The notes beneath the pieces are model-generated. The model was given only the letters and a program-made list of their open reading frames with translations, ran no database searches and was not told the origin of the DNA. Positions 1 through 7,900 of a stretch of DNA of 52,545 nucleotides are shown piece after piece; position 1 is the stretch's first letter, and every line of letters begins with the position of its first letter. Both the position numbers and the translations under genes were made by a program. The stretch covers positions 1 through 52,545 of the forward strand of contig CALWQV010000008.1 in the NCBI GenBank assembly GCA_944383785.1, read 5' to 3'. The stretch is from an uncultured Enterocloster sp. (lineage in GTDB: Bacteria > Bacillota > Clostridia > Lachnospirales > Lachnospiraceae).

Positions 1-309
1 CATATCATCCTTTTTCAGGTCATCGTTTTCATCACGATCACTATCCCGTTCTTTTTCCTTCTCATTAATTTGCTGTTTTAGATCGGCAATCAGATCAGAC
101 ATGGACTTTTCTGTTTTAGTTTTCTCCAGCTCAAGATTGGAGATTTTTTGATCTAGGGAATCGATGGCTCCATATTTTTTGGAAAGCCTGTTGTTTTCTA
201 CGATTTGCATTATGAGTAAAACAATGCCAACAACCCCAGGAACGCAAAAGGGCCAAAATGCAATTAAGATGCAGATAAACCAAGTTTGAAGATACCATTT
301 TTTTGTCAT
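1..309 (-). CDS. DUF4041-like membrane/coiled-coil protein, N-terminal part (cut by window edge)
   Basis: An open frame on the minus strand starts with ATG at 309 and runs off the left edge, giving 103 codons. It opens with MTKKWYLQTWF, then a hydrophobic stretch of about 25 residues (one or two membrane passes), then a charged helix rich in K, E and D, probably a coiled coil. A tryptophan-rich membrane start followed by a coiled coil resembles the N terminus of phage DUF4041 proteins, which often carry a GIY-YIG-like T5orf172 domain further on; that part would lie outside the window. A GGAAGG motif lies upstream of the start. It is in the same orientation as the repressor, so it may be expressed in the lysogen. 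The family assignment is from memory and only moderately secure. Confidence 0.6.
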   Translation of the reverse strand, partial: MTKKWYLQTWFICILIAFWPFCVPGVVGIVLLIMQIVENNRLSKKYGAIDSLDQKISNLELEKTKTEKSMSDLIADLKQQINEKEKERDSDRDENDDLKKDDM

Positions 310-387
310 AACAAATACCAACCTTCCATTAAAAATATTCATAGAAATTTCATTTATTTCTATTGCCCCGGTACCATTCGAGGCAAA

Positions 388-1269
388 TTATTTTCCAGAA
401 ACTTTCTTAAAAGGCTGCTCAAGCGTATCCGGCGACTTTTTGATACTTTCGATGGAAAGCTTCTCAGCCCTATTTCGTATATTTTCCTTATAAGGCTCAA
501 GGCAGTCGCGATAATTAAGAAGCAGATCCAGTTCATCATCTGTAAGGCGCAGTATTGGAATATCGGTTCGGCCTATCAAATAGTCAATGGAAACGTTAAA
601 TCCATATGATAATCGTAATAATTCCGAAAGCGTAGGCATCCGGTTATATTGAATGTCAATAAAGTCCTGCTTTGCCAACCCTAACTTTTCAAGGGCATTA
701 TCTGCTGTAATCCCATATTTCAGGCATTGTTCTTCCAAGCGCGACCGAAAATGAAAATCGGATTCCACTTCGCAAATATCGCAATTTTGATCACCTAACT
801 TTATGGAATCAACTTTAGTAGAAGTCGAAGATTCCGCTCCCATGAGATAATTAACACTGTAGCCCGTGATCTCGGAGATCTTCCGGAGAAGATCGAGCGA
901 AGGGGAGTAAATACCCGCTTCTATCTGAGAAAGCAAATCAGAGCTAATATTTAAAAGCTTCGCAAAAGCTGCATCTGAGATACTATTTTTTTTACGATAA
1001 TCATGTAGGATTTTTCCTAAACGATTTTGAACGTGTGCGAACCTCCATTCTAAATCTTTATCAGGAAAGGCCTGGTCAGAGAATCCCATCAAATAATCTG
1101 TGGTTACGCCAAAAAGGCTAGCCATTAAAGTAAGTGTTTCGTAAGTAGGCCTTCTTGTACCACATTCATATTTACTTATACTCTTTTGCGAAACCCCGAC
1201 TTTATTAGCCAATTCTTCTTGGCTTAAACCGAGTTTTTTTCGTTCTTCCGAAATTCTTGAATTTCTCAT
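388..1269 (-). CDS. Phage repressor with three tandem XRE helix-turn-helix domains
   Basis: This 293-residue protein is transcribed leftward from the divergent control region. Residues 1-62 are a clear XRE domain (LSQEELANKVGVSQKSISKYE). A second follows near residues 80-145 (DAAFAKLLNISSDLLSQIE) and a weaker third near 170-240 (ADNALEKLGLAKQDFIDIQ, then a YLIGR ending). Each ends with the V/I-x-x-DYLMG type motif common to these repressors. There is no LexA/CI-type peptidase domain, so induction would not be by self-cleavage. The start is ATG at 1269 with GAGGTG five bases upstream. Its position beside paired inverted repeats and opposite a Cro-like gene makes it the likely lysogeny repressor. 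Three HTH units in one chain are unusual. Confidence 0.85.
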   Translation of the reverse strand: MRNSRISEERKKLGLSQEELANKVGVSQKSISKYECGTRRPTYETLTLMASLFGVTTDYLMGFSDQAFPDKDLEWRFAHVQNRLGKILHDYRKKNSISDAAFAKLLNISSDLLSQIEAGIYSPSLDLLRKISEITGYSVNYLMGAESSTSTKVDSIKLGDQNCDICEVESDFHFRSRLEEQCLKYGITADNALEKLGLAKQDFIDIQYNRMPTLSELLRLSYGFNVSIDYLIGRTDIPILRLTDDELDLLLNYRDCLEPYKENIRNRAEKLSIESIKKSPDTLEQPFKKVSGK

Positions 1270-1286
1270 ATTTTCACCTCATTATA

Positions 1287-1315
1287 ATTATACTACTGTT
1301 AGGAGTATATAAAAA
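1287..1315 (-). promoter_or_regulatory. Probable leftward promoter of the repressor gene
   Basis: Read on the minus strand, a perfect TATAAT -10 (1292-1287) is preceded by a 17-base spacer and a poor -35 (TTTTTA, 1315-1310). The spacer is filled by the inverted repeat at 1289-1309, so repressor binding there would control its own transcription. The weak -35 makes the exact position tentative. Confidence 0.5.
1289..1309. promoter_or_regulatory. Operator-like inverted repeat on the repressor side
   Basis: TATACTAC (1289-1296) and GGAGTATA (1302-1309) form a 7-of-8 inverted repeat around TGTTA. The half-site is the same as in the palindrome at 1355-1373 but with arms facing the other way. It overlaps the leftward -10 region. 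It is likely a binding site for the adjacent HTH repressor or the Cro-like protein. Confidence 0.55.
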
Positions 1316-1337
1316 CCTACAAAATGGAGAAAGACTA

Positions 1338-1366
1338 TTGACATTCGCCTAAAAGTAGTATAACAT
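1338..1366 (+). promoter_or_regulatory. Early rightward promoter
   Basis: A consensus -35 TTGACA (1338-1343) is followed by 17 bases and TAACAT (1361-1366; four of six matches). It would drive the early operon beginning with the Cro-like gene at 1402. The -10 lies inside the perfect operator palindrome at 1355-1373, so a bound repressor would block it. Confidence 0.7.
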
Positions 1367-1373
1367 ATACTAC
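1355..1373. promoter_or_regulatory. Operator palindrome over the early promoter
   Basis: GTAGTATAACATATACTAC is a perfect inverted repeat: 8-base arms around ACA, extendable by one A-T pair to 1354-1374. It covers the -10 of the rightward promoter. The half-site GTAGTATA recurs in the repeat at 1289-1309, giving four half-sites in the control region, as expected for a CI/Cro-type switch. Confidence 0.7.
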
Positions 1374-1401
1374 TATAAGGCGGAAAGAAAGGAGTGATAT
1401 A

Positions 1402-1620
1402 GTGAGACAAACGCTTATTGAAGCAAGAGGAGAACGCACTCAAATGAATGTTGCTAATGAAATTGGAATTTCACAGAAATATCTTTCAAAACTGGAATTA
1501 GGGCAAAGAACGCCAAGTTTGAAAATAGCAATTAGGATTGCCTCTTACTACAAAAAGAGTGTGGAATATTTATTCCCAGATATTTTTTTAATCAACAATT
1601 CGCCAAAATGTAGTAATTAA
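1402..1620 (+). CDS. Cro-like XRE regulator
   Basis: A 72-residue single-domain HTH protein. The helix-turn-helix lies at residues 15-45 (NVANEIGISQKYLSKLELG), followed by the SLKIAIRIASYY helix typical of XRE domains. The start is GTG at 1402, placed by the upstream AAAGGAG. It is the first gene of the rightward early operon, divergent from the repressor, which suggests a Cro or antirepressor role in the lysis-lysogeny choice. The shared operator half-sites fit competition with the repressor, but that is inferred from position only. Confidence 0.75.
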   Translation: MRQTLIEARGERTQMNVANEIGISQKYLSKLELGQRTPSLKIAIRIASYYKKSVEYLFPDIFLINNSPKCSN

Positions 1621-1648
1621 ATAATAACAGAAAGGAACGGAAAGATAA

Positions 1649-2128
1649 ATGGCTAGGCGTCCTACGAAAGCAGCGGATAATCCGTTTTGTAAAGCAAGAT
1701 TAGAAGCTGCAAAATATAATGAAAAATTTTTTTCTAAGGAATATGCCGCAGAGCAACTACATATCTCGTCTGCACAGCTACAAGACTATGAATTAGGAAT
1801 TACAAAGTGTATTCCACCGGATAGCGTATTAAGAATGGCAGACATTTACAATGCCCCAGAGCTTAGAAATATCTATTGTAGGGAAATGTGTCCTCTGGGA
1901 TGTGATACTCCAAAGTTGGAATTAGAAGATCTGGATCGGATATCGGTAAAAGCACTTTCTTCTTTCCGTAAAATGTCAGCATCTAAGGAACTGCTTTTAG
2001 ATATTGTCGAAGACGGAGTAGTCAGCGAGGAAGAGAAGCCGGAGCTGGACAAAGTCATGGCAGCATTGGATGAAGTGGCATCTATCGCACAATCGCTCCG
2101 AGTTTGGGTAGAGAAAAATTTGAGATAG
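1649..2128 (+). CDS. HTH-containing phage regulatory protein
   Basis: This 159-residue protein has an XRE-like HTH near residues 29-50 (FSKEYAAEQLHISSAQLQDYE). A cysteine-bearing segment follows (YCREMCPLGCD, about 79-89), then a helical C-terminal half ending near KNLR. Proteins of this layout recur in the early regions of Clostridia phages; the CPLG motif may bind metal. It lies 28 bases after the Cro-like gene, probably in the same operon. The precise target is unknown. Confidence 0.6.
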   Translation: MARRPTKAADNPFCKARLEAAKYNEKFFSKEYAAEQLHISSAQLQDYELGITKCIPPDSVLRMADIYNAPELRNIYCREMCPLGCDTPKLELEDLDRISVKALSSFRKMSASKELLLDIVEDGVVSEEEKPELDKVMAALDEVASIAQSLRVWVEKNLR

Positions 2129-2141
2129 GAGGGAATGAGAG

Positions 2142-2612
2142 ATGCAACTATATTTTGCTAAAAATCTTGCTTATCTGCGAAAACAAAAAGGATTTTCCCA
2201 AGCAGAATTTTCTGAAAGGATCGGAATGTCACGAGCAGCCACTGCTCTTTATGAGATGGGTAAGAGAGAGCCAACATTAAGTAATCTGGCCGGAATTGCA
2301 CAAATTTTGGAAGTGAGCATTGACGATTTGCTGACAAAAGATCTGCGGCCAGCTGGACTGCTATTTGGGAGAAATTTAAGGTATCTTCGAGAAAGTATAA
2401 ATGCGAAGGGAAAGGAAATAGCGAAAATTTTTGGAGTAAATGGCCCTACATATAGCAAATATGAAAATGGATTGGTCCAGCCAAATATGGAAGGTCTGAT
2501 AGCGATTTCCGAATTCTTCGGAGTGCCTATAGACGATCTATTAAAAAAGGATTTATCAAAGGAGGGGGAGAGAAATGCAGGATGTTCTCATGTACCAGCG
2601 CCGAGAGATTGA
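2142..2612 (+). CDS. Double-HTH XRE regulator
   Basis: A 156-residue protein with two XRE domains in tandem. Residues 1-65 contain FSQAEFSERIGMSRAATALYE and end in VSIDDLLTKDL. Residues 70-140 contain KGKEIAKIFGVNGPTYSKYE and end in VPIDDLLKKDL. The repeated SIDDLL/PIDDLL ending shows an internal duplication. The start is ATG at 2142 after TAGGAGGGA. It is the third successive regulator downstream of the early promoter. The last 38 bases overlap the small membrane-protein gene at 2575. Confidence 0.7.
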   Translation: MQLYFAKNLAYLRKQKGFSQAEFSERIGMSRAATALYEMGKREPTLSNLAGIAQILEVSIDDLLTKDLRPAGLLFGRNLRYLRESINAKGKEIAKIFGVNGPTYSKYENGLVQPNMEGLIAISEFFGVPIDDLLKKDLSKEGERNAGCSHVPAPRD

Positions 2613-2736
2613 GCGTATGACCAAGGAGAATGAAGCTTTGAAGCAGGACAACAGGGTAAAGGATATGTTGATCTTGGCTTTGGGCCTGGCGTTGTTGATC
2701 ATGGTAGTTGGATTTTATGCAGCTATGAGGAGCTGA
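2575..2736 (+). CDS. Small single-pass membrane protein
   Basis: A 53-residue gene starting at ATG 2575, supported by AAAGGAGGGGG just upstream and overlapping the previous gene's end. Residues 1-27 are charged and probably helical (REIERMTKENEALKQ). Residues 29-49 form one hydrophobic segment (MLILALGLALLIMVVGFYAA), and the chain ends MRS. It resembles other tiny phage membrane proteins of unknown role, with an N-terminal cytoplasmic helix and a C-terminal anchor. Confidence 0.6.
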   Translation: MQDVLMYQRREIERMTKENEALKQDNRVKDMLILALGLALLIMVVGFYAAMRS

Positions 2737-2750
2737 AGGAGGTGGAACCA

Positions 2751-2933
2751 ATGTCGAAGTGGGAAGTAATGAGAAATACCAGCTGTTACCAGGTATGGCG
2801 GCAGACCCGACCCTTACGGCCAGGAGAGCCCATGCACAGCGGCGTAAGGGAAATGCGGGGCTGTTTTAAGACGGAGGCGGAGGCGCAGGAGTATGCGGAC
2901 AAGCTTAACCGGGAGGAGTGCATAGAAGGATGA
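2751..2933 (+). CDS. Small phage protein of unknown function
   Basis: A 60-residue protein. The start is ATG at 2751, eight bases after AAGGAGG; an in-frame GTG at 2742 sits inside that ribosome binding site and is not used. It begins MSKWEVMRNTSCYQVWR and ends with a short helix (AEAQEYADKLN), a layout common in small phage proteins that carry strand-rich cores. The stop overlaps the next start (ATGA at 2930), implying translational coupling. Confidence 0.55.
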   Translation: MSKWEVMRNTSCYQVWRQTRPLRPGEPMHSGVREMRGCFKTEAEAQEYADKLNREECIEG

Positions 2934-3160
2934 GAATAACGGTAAGGGATTGGCAGAGAGACTGGATCAGGGATAACGGAAAGACCGATGAAATGGAGGT
3001 TATTCTCGTAGATCGAAACGACAATGAACTTTACTGCGGGAGCTTTATAGGAATTCCAGAGAAGTTGCTGGAGCGGAAAGTGGCTGAACATGGAGTGATC
3101 TTATCTTCAACAGATCCTGCTCGAAAGGGCCTATTCAATTTAAAGTTATCTGAGAAATGA
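2930..3160 (+). CDS. Hypothetical early phage protein
   Basis: A 76-residue frame starting at the ATGA overlap with the preceding gene. It begins MRITVRDWQRDWIRDNGK. No domain is recognised; the composition is soluble and mixed, with predicted strands in the middle (EVILVDRNDNELYCG). Its tight coupling to 2751-2933 suggests coexpression in the early operon. Confidence 0.5.
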   Translation: MRITVRDWQRDWIRDNGKTDEMEVILVDRNDNELYCGSFIGIPEKLLERKVAEHGVILSSTDPARKGLFNLKLSEK

Positions 3161-3175
3161 AGGGAGCGAAGAGAA

Positions 3176-3454
3176 GTGTTAAATAATTTGCAGAGACGAG
3201 AGCTGCCTAAGGTAGTTCCGAGGCCAGCAGAAAACCGAAACGGCGTTATAAAGGTGTTTACCGATGCGGATCGCACCTATTATACCGTCGAAGATGTAAT
3301 GCAAAATTTGGGAATCAGGCGGGCAAAAGCCTACCGCATGATAAAAGCGGTTCGGGAAGAAATGATTGAAGCAGGATATCTAACCCCGGAGTATCCAGTA
3401 GGAAAGATTCCAAAGCGATATTTCGATTTCCGATGCGGGGAAAAGGGGGTGTGA
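3176..3454 (+). CDS. Excisionase-like or HTH small DNA-binding protein
   Basis: A 92-residue protein with GTG start at 3176 after GGGAGCGAAGAGAA. Residues about 38-60 (YYTVEDVMQNLGIRRAKAYR) form a MerR/excisionase-like winged helix: the YTVEDV entry, a short recognition helix, and a later PKRYFDFR wing. Such proteins serve as excisionases or small activators in Firmicutes phages. No integrase is visible in the window, so an excisionase role cannot be tested by context. Confidence 0.5.
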   Translation: MLNNLQRRELPKVVPRPAENRNGVIKVFTDADRTYYTVEDVMQNLGIRRAKAYRMIKAVREEMIEAGYLTPEYPVGKIPKRYFDFRCGEKGV

Positions 3455-3455
3455 A

Positions 3456-3638
3456 ATGGCATATTACAGAATTTGTCCGAATTGCGGCTGCAGTCTGGAT
3501 CCGGGCGAACGGTGCGATTGCATGGAGGAAAAGGCGAAAGAGAAAAAGCAGAGGAATCAATTTAATGAGCTGGCACTGGTTCCGGAAAAAGGCGGGCAGT
3601 TCAGAATTGATTTCGAGCGGTTAAGAACCGTTGGATAA
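3456..3638 (+). CDS. Small zinc-ribbon phage protein
   Basis: A 60-residue protein starting ATG 3456, one base after the previous stop, with GGGGG upstream. The N terminus has CPNCGCSLDPGERCDC, a zinc-binding knuckle that recurs in small phage proteins with the same LDPGE core. The C-terminal half is charged. Its function is unknown; a DNA or protein adaptor role is possible. Confidence 0.6.
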   Translation: MAYYRICPNCGCSLDPGERCDCMEEKAKEKKQRNQFNELALVPEKGGQFRIDFERLRTVG

Positions 3639-3656
3639 GAAAGGCAGGAGGAGTGG

Positions 3657-3800
3657 ATGGTCGCAAGGTGCAGAAAGTGTGGATTGACATGGAAGATAAG
3701 TTCGCTGCAAAAGATTCCAAAGCTTGGCTATTTATGCCCATGGTGCGAATATGCGAGAAAAAATGGCGGCAGGAGCAGCAGGATCAGGAACAGGAGCTAA
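3657..3800 (+). CDS. 47-residue zinc-ribbon protein
   Basis: ATG at 3657 follows AGGAGG by five bases and opens a 47-codon frame to TAA at 3798-3800. It has two cysteine pairs, CRKC at residues 5-8 and CPWC near 27-30, about 20 residues apart, which is a rubredoxin-like zinc ribbon. A longer frame from GTG 3653 covers the same DNA but has a low-complexity K/E/Q composition and no recognisable motif, so this short frame is preferred. The role is unknown. Confidence 0.6.
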   Translation: MVARCRKCGLTWKISSLQKIPKLGYLCPWCEYARKNGGRSSRIRNRS

Positions 3801-3916
3801 AAAAGCGACGGAAAAAGGAGCACTCCGCCAATAGCAGGAGCGCCCCAACGCATATCCATATTGTAATCGATTCTGCGCCATAAATCAAGATAAAAATGCA
3901 ATGTGGAGGAAATTTT

Positions 3917-4933
3917 ATGAACGAGCTATCAATTTCTAAACAATACCCAACAAATAAGTACAATTTGCTGGGCAACACCAATATTATGGTGACGATTCCA
4001 GACATAAAATCACCTGTTATCCAGGTTATTTCTTTAAAAACAGACCCTAAGGATGGAGAGGTATATATCCAGCAAAAAGCCAGCGGGGAATGGACAGATA
4101 AAAAGGGAAACTATCATCCAGCAACGCCCAACTTATATGCAATAACCAAAAACGGGCTTGGAAGATTGGCGGACGGAGCAGGCATTACGACAGTATCCAG
4201 TGAGCATGTTATCCCGACCACATGCCAGAAATGCGTGGCAGTAAACCAGAATAGCGGCAGGATGGTCCAGTGCGGGAACTGCAAAAATAAGGATGTGGCT
4301 TATCGCGTAACAATATCTGTCCCGCAGCTTACCGGCGAGAACCTGATTGTAGAAGATACCCACGAGATCATAGTAGATAACGTTACGCCAGGGATGACCG
4401 AAAAGCAGCGGTCGGAATTTATGAAACATTTGCCTCAAATATGCGAGGCAAAGGCGCTTAACGGAGCAATCAGGACTGCATTGCATATTAAGGGTACGTA
4501 TACTTTGGAGGAGATCCAAAAGCCTTTTGTTGTTGCATACCTTGTTCCGAATCTTGACCATCAGGAAGTAAAAAAAGCGGCAATCGAGAATATGTTCTTA
4601 GCCTCTTCCAGGCTGTTTAGGATGGCTCCAAGTGTGCAGCAAGTAGAAAGCAAAGTACCTTCCCAGGCTGCTATTGAAGCGGCCGACGGCGAAAATTATG
4701 ACGAATACGTTGATGATACTTATATGCAAAACGAAACGATTATAGAGGCTGCGGAGCAAGCGGCAGGAGCCCCAGAACATGCAGAAGACCGTACCGAGGA
4801 TTTCTGCTGCGATAAATGCGGCATCGTGATTCCTAAGAAAGTCTGGGATTATTCCTATGAAAATTATGGAAGGCCGCTGTGTTACAAATGCCAAAGGATT
4901 GTGAAGAATGGACAGCGGGGAAGGCAGAGATGA
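3917..4933 (+). CDS. Putative recombination-associated protein with two zinc-binding motifs
   Basis: A 338-residue protein starting ATG 3917, seven bases after GTGGAGG. Residues about 95-120 hold a CxxC-x11-CxxC zinc finger (CQKC and CGNC). Residues about 170-200 read ICEAKALNGAIRTALHIKG, then YTLEEIQKPF; this alanine- and arginine-rich helix recalls the EAKALNRAIR motif of phage single-strand annealing proteins. A second zinc ribbon sits at the C terminus (CDKC, CYKC). Placement directly before the SbcD-SbcC gene fits the exonuclease-plus-annealer pairs of phages. The assignment is an inference from motif and context; it could instead be an unrelated DNA-binding protein. Confidence 0.45.
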   Translation: MNELSISKQYPTNKYNLLGNTNIMVTIPDIKSPVIQVISLKTDPKDGEVYIQQKASGEWTDKKGNYHPATPNLYAITKNGLGRLADGAGITTVSSEHVIPTTCQKCVAVNQNSGRMVQCGNCKNKDVAYRVTISVPQLTGENLIVEDTHEIIVDNVTPGMTEKQRSEFMKHLPQICEAKALNGAIRTALHIKGTYTLEEIQKPFVVAYLVPNLDHQEVKKAAIENMFLASSRLFRMAPSVQQVESKVPSQAAIEAADGENYDEYVDDTYMQNETIIEAAEQAAGAPEHAEDRTEDFCCDKCGIVIPKKVWDYSYENYGRPLCYKCQRIVKNGQRGRQR

Positions 4934-4974
4934 ATCTTTTTGGAGAAAGAAATATGGATGAAAGGGGTAAACAA

Positions 4975-7900
4975 ATGAAAGTTTTACATACAGCTGACTG
5001 GCATATTGGTACGTTTAAGGGACCGGAAAAGGATGGCGTGAATCTCCGCTTTTTGGATACAAAGAAGTGTTTGGAGTCTATGGTGGAGGCCGCCAGGCGG
5101 GAAAGGCCGGAACTGGTGCTGGTATCCGGAGATATATTCCATTTAGGGAAAACGGGGAGCGACCGCTGCTGTAAGGAGGTGATCCTGGCCATGCGCGTGA
5201 TCAGCGAGTTAGCGGAATCCGCCAACCATGTAATTGTGATGAGGGGGACGCCTAACCATGATGGAAGGGGCCCGTTTGAAGTATTATCAGAGCACTTTGC
5301 AGATGCCCCAGACGTATATATTGTGACTGAACCAGCTGTGATCCAGACAGATGAAGCAGACATTGCGGTACTTCCTGGTTTTGACGCAGGCACATATAGG
5401 GCAAAATTCCCTGGCCTGGGTAAGCAAGAAGAGAATGAGGCAATCTCCCGGGAATTAGGCAATATTGTAATGGGCCTGAGAGCACAGTGCCGTCCAGGAA
5501 TCCCTTCAATCCTGATGGCGCACTATACGGTTCCGGGCAGCAATACAGAAAGCGGACAATCGCAGATTTTAACACAATTCGAACCTGTTGTCCCAATGGA
5601 AAGCTTGGAAGCAGCGGATTATGATTTGGTAGCCCTGGGGCATATCCACCGGCCGCAGCAGTTGGAAACGGTAAGAAACGCCTTCTATTCCGGCAGCATT
5701 AACGCAAATAATTTTAATGATGAGGGACAAAAGAGGGGGTTCTGGATTCATGAATTGATATCCCGTGAACCTGGAAATTGGGATAGCACTTTCCATGCGA
5801 CTCCATATCGGGAATTCCTGACCTACCACTTCACTGATACGGATGTGACAGCGTTGATCCATGGCGGGATTGATGAGGTGGCAATGAATTATTGGCGCTG
5901 GAATGGGGCTATACAAGGAAAAATTGTCCGGATACTGTACGAATGCTCAGAGGATAAGAAGAGGGCTTTCAATACGGCGCTTCTGGAGCAGGCTATGTAT
6001 GATGACGGAGCCTTCTATGTGGCCGGTATTTTGCCAGAGAAGATAACAGATAAATTTGCTAACCGGACCGAGCTGGCGCGCACAACCGATCCGGAAGCGA
6101 ATCTCATCAAATACTTGGAAGAAAAGCAGATTGATCCGGATCAGATAAAGGAACTGGCATTGAAGGCCAGGCCAGTTGTAGCAGAGGCGGAGGCGAATGC
6201 GCCTTCAGCCGCCAATACGGGAATTTTTGAACCAGTGGAGATTTCTGTCAGGAACTATCGCAATTATGTAGAGGAAACATTCAATTTTGAGAATATCACA
6301 TTCTGCATGATCAATGGCCAGAACGGGGCAGGTAAAAGCAGCCTATTTATGGATGCAATCATTGACTGCTTATATGAAGAGCCCAGAGAAGGCCGGACGA
6401 ATGATGAGTCTGGTAAGGCATACTGGCTGAGGAATGACGAGAAGGCGGCTTCTGGATCCATCACATTCACGTTTCGGATCGGGGAGAAAACCTATCGGGT
6501 AACAAGGACACGGCAGCGGTCAGGAAGAGGAACTTTGGCCATAGCGCAGCTTGTGGATGGAGAATGGATTGACTGCTCCAAAGGCGGATACAATGCGGCC
6601 CAGAAAGAGATTCTGAATATTTTAGGGATGGATAGCTTTACCTTTAAGTCCTGCGCCCTTATTATGCAGGATCAATATGGTCTGTTTTTGCAGGCAAAGC
6701 CGAAAGAGAGGGTAGATGTCCTCAGTTCTCTTCTGGGGTTGGATATTTACCAGGCTATGGAACGGATTGCTGCTGATAAATCAAAGGCCAATAGCGCCAG
6801 ATATAAGGAATTGAAGCAGAAAATAGAGGTCCACAATAGCACAATTTCAGGCTTTGGAAACCCGGAGGAAAAGTTGGAGCTATACCGAAAAGAATTGGCA
6901 GAATACGAGGCCTGCTTACAGGCCAAAATGGAAGAACGGGATCACAAAAAGCTGCAGCTTGTAAACCGGCAGGGGGCCAGAGAGAGGTATTTTAAGATTT
7001 CGGCAGAAATTCATATGCTGATCGAAAAGGAGAAGTCCTTGATGCAAAATAAGTCCGATCAGCAAATCATTATCGACCATAGTGCCATTATTTTGGATCA
7101 ACGCCAGGAGATCGAGTCTAAAGCTGCGGAGTATAACTCTCTTCAGGAGCGCGAACGGCAGCTGGCCGGGGAAGCGGTATTATATGATTCTAAGTATAGA
7201 GAGGTCATAAGCCTTGCACAGCAGGCAGATTCCGAGCAGAAAAACATTGATAGCTTTAAAGAGAAACTGAGAAGAAAGAAAACCGAACTTTTACAAATCC
7301 GGCATTCGGATCAGGATCAGGTAATTAAAGAGAAGGCAGCTGAGTATGAAAAACAGAAACTGCGATTGGACGAAGCATATCAGCAGGAGCGGTTATATCG
7401 CGAAATAGAGCTTGATCTTATGCAGCAACGTAGCGAGCTGCAGAAGGTGGAAGCGCAGAAGGAAGCCACTATTAAAGGGCTCAGGCTTAATGAGGAAAGC
7501 CTCAGAAAAAAGATGGCGCTGCTTGCTAATGTAGAGTGCGTGGATCTGTCAAAGGCAAAGTGCAGCTTCCTGGCAGATGCGATGCGTGCAAAACAGCTTC
7601 TTGAGGATTATTCAGACAGCTACGAGGAGTGCCGATTGGATTATGAAAAGCAGGCCAACCCTATTAGAAAGCGGATCGCTGATCTGGAAAAACGGCTGGC
7701 AGATGTGGGACACAACGCTGAAGTGTTGGAAGGGCTATCAAGGAAAGTTGCAGAGCTGAAAACATACAGAGAAAGGCTTGAAGAAATCAGCCGGAGAGAA
7801 GCCCGTATTCCAGCGCTAGAGGCCGATTTGACGCATTTGCAGTTAAATATACAAGAAGCTTCGAAAAGGCTCTCAGAGGTCAAATTAAAAGGCATGGAAG

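Noticed and set aside
286-609. 107-codon plus-strand frame antisense to the repressor's end
   Set aside because: No ribosome binding site and overlaps well-supported minus-strand genes on both sides.
3653-3883. 76-codon plus-strand frame from GTG 3653
   Set aside because: Low-complexity K/E/Q composition with no motif; the +1 shifted frame at 3657-3800 has a zinc ribbon and better ribosome binding site spacing.
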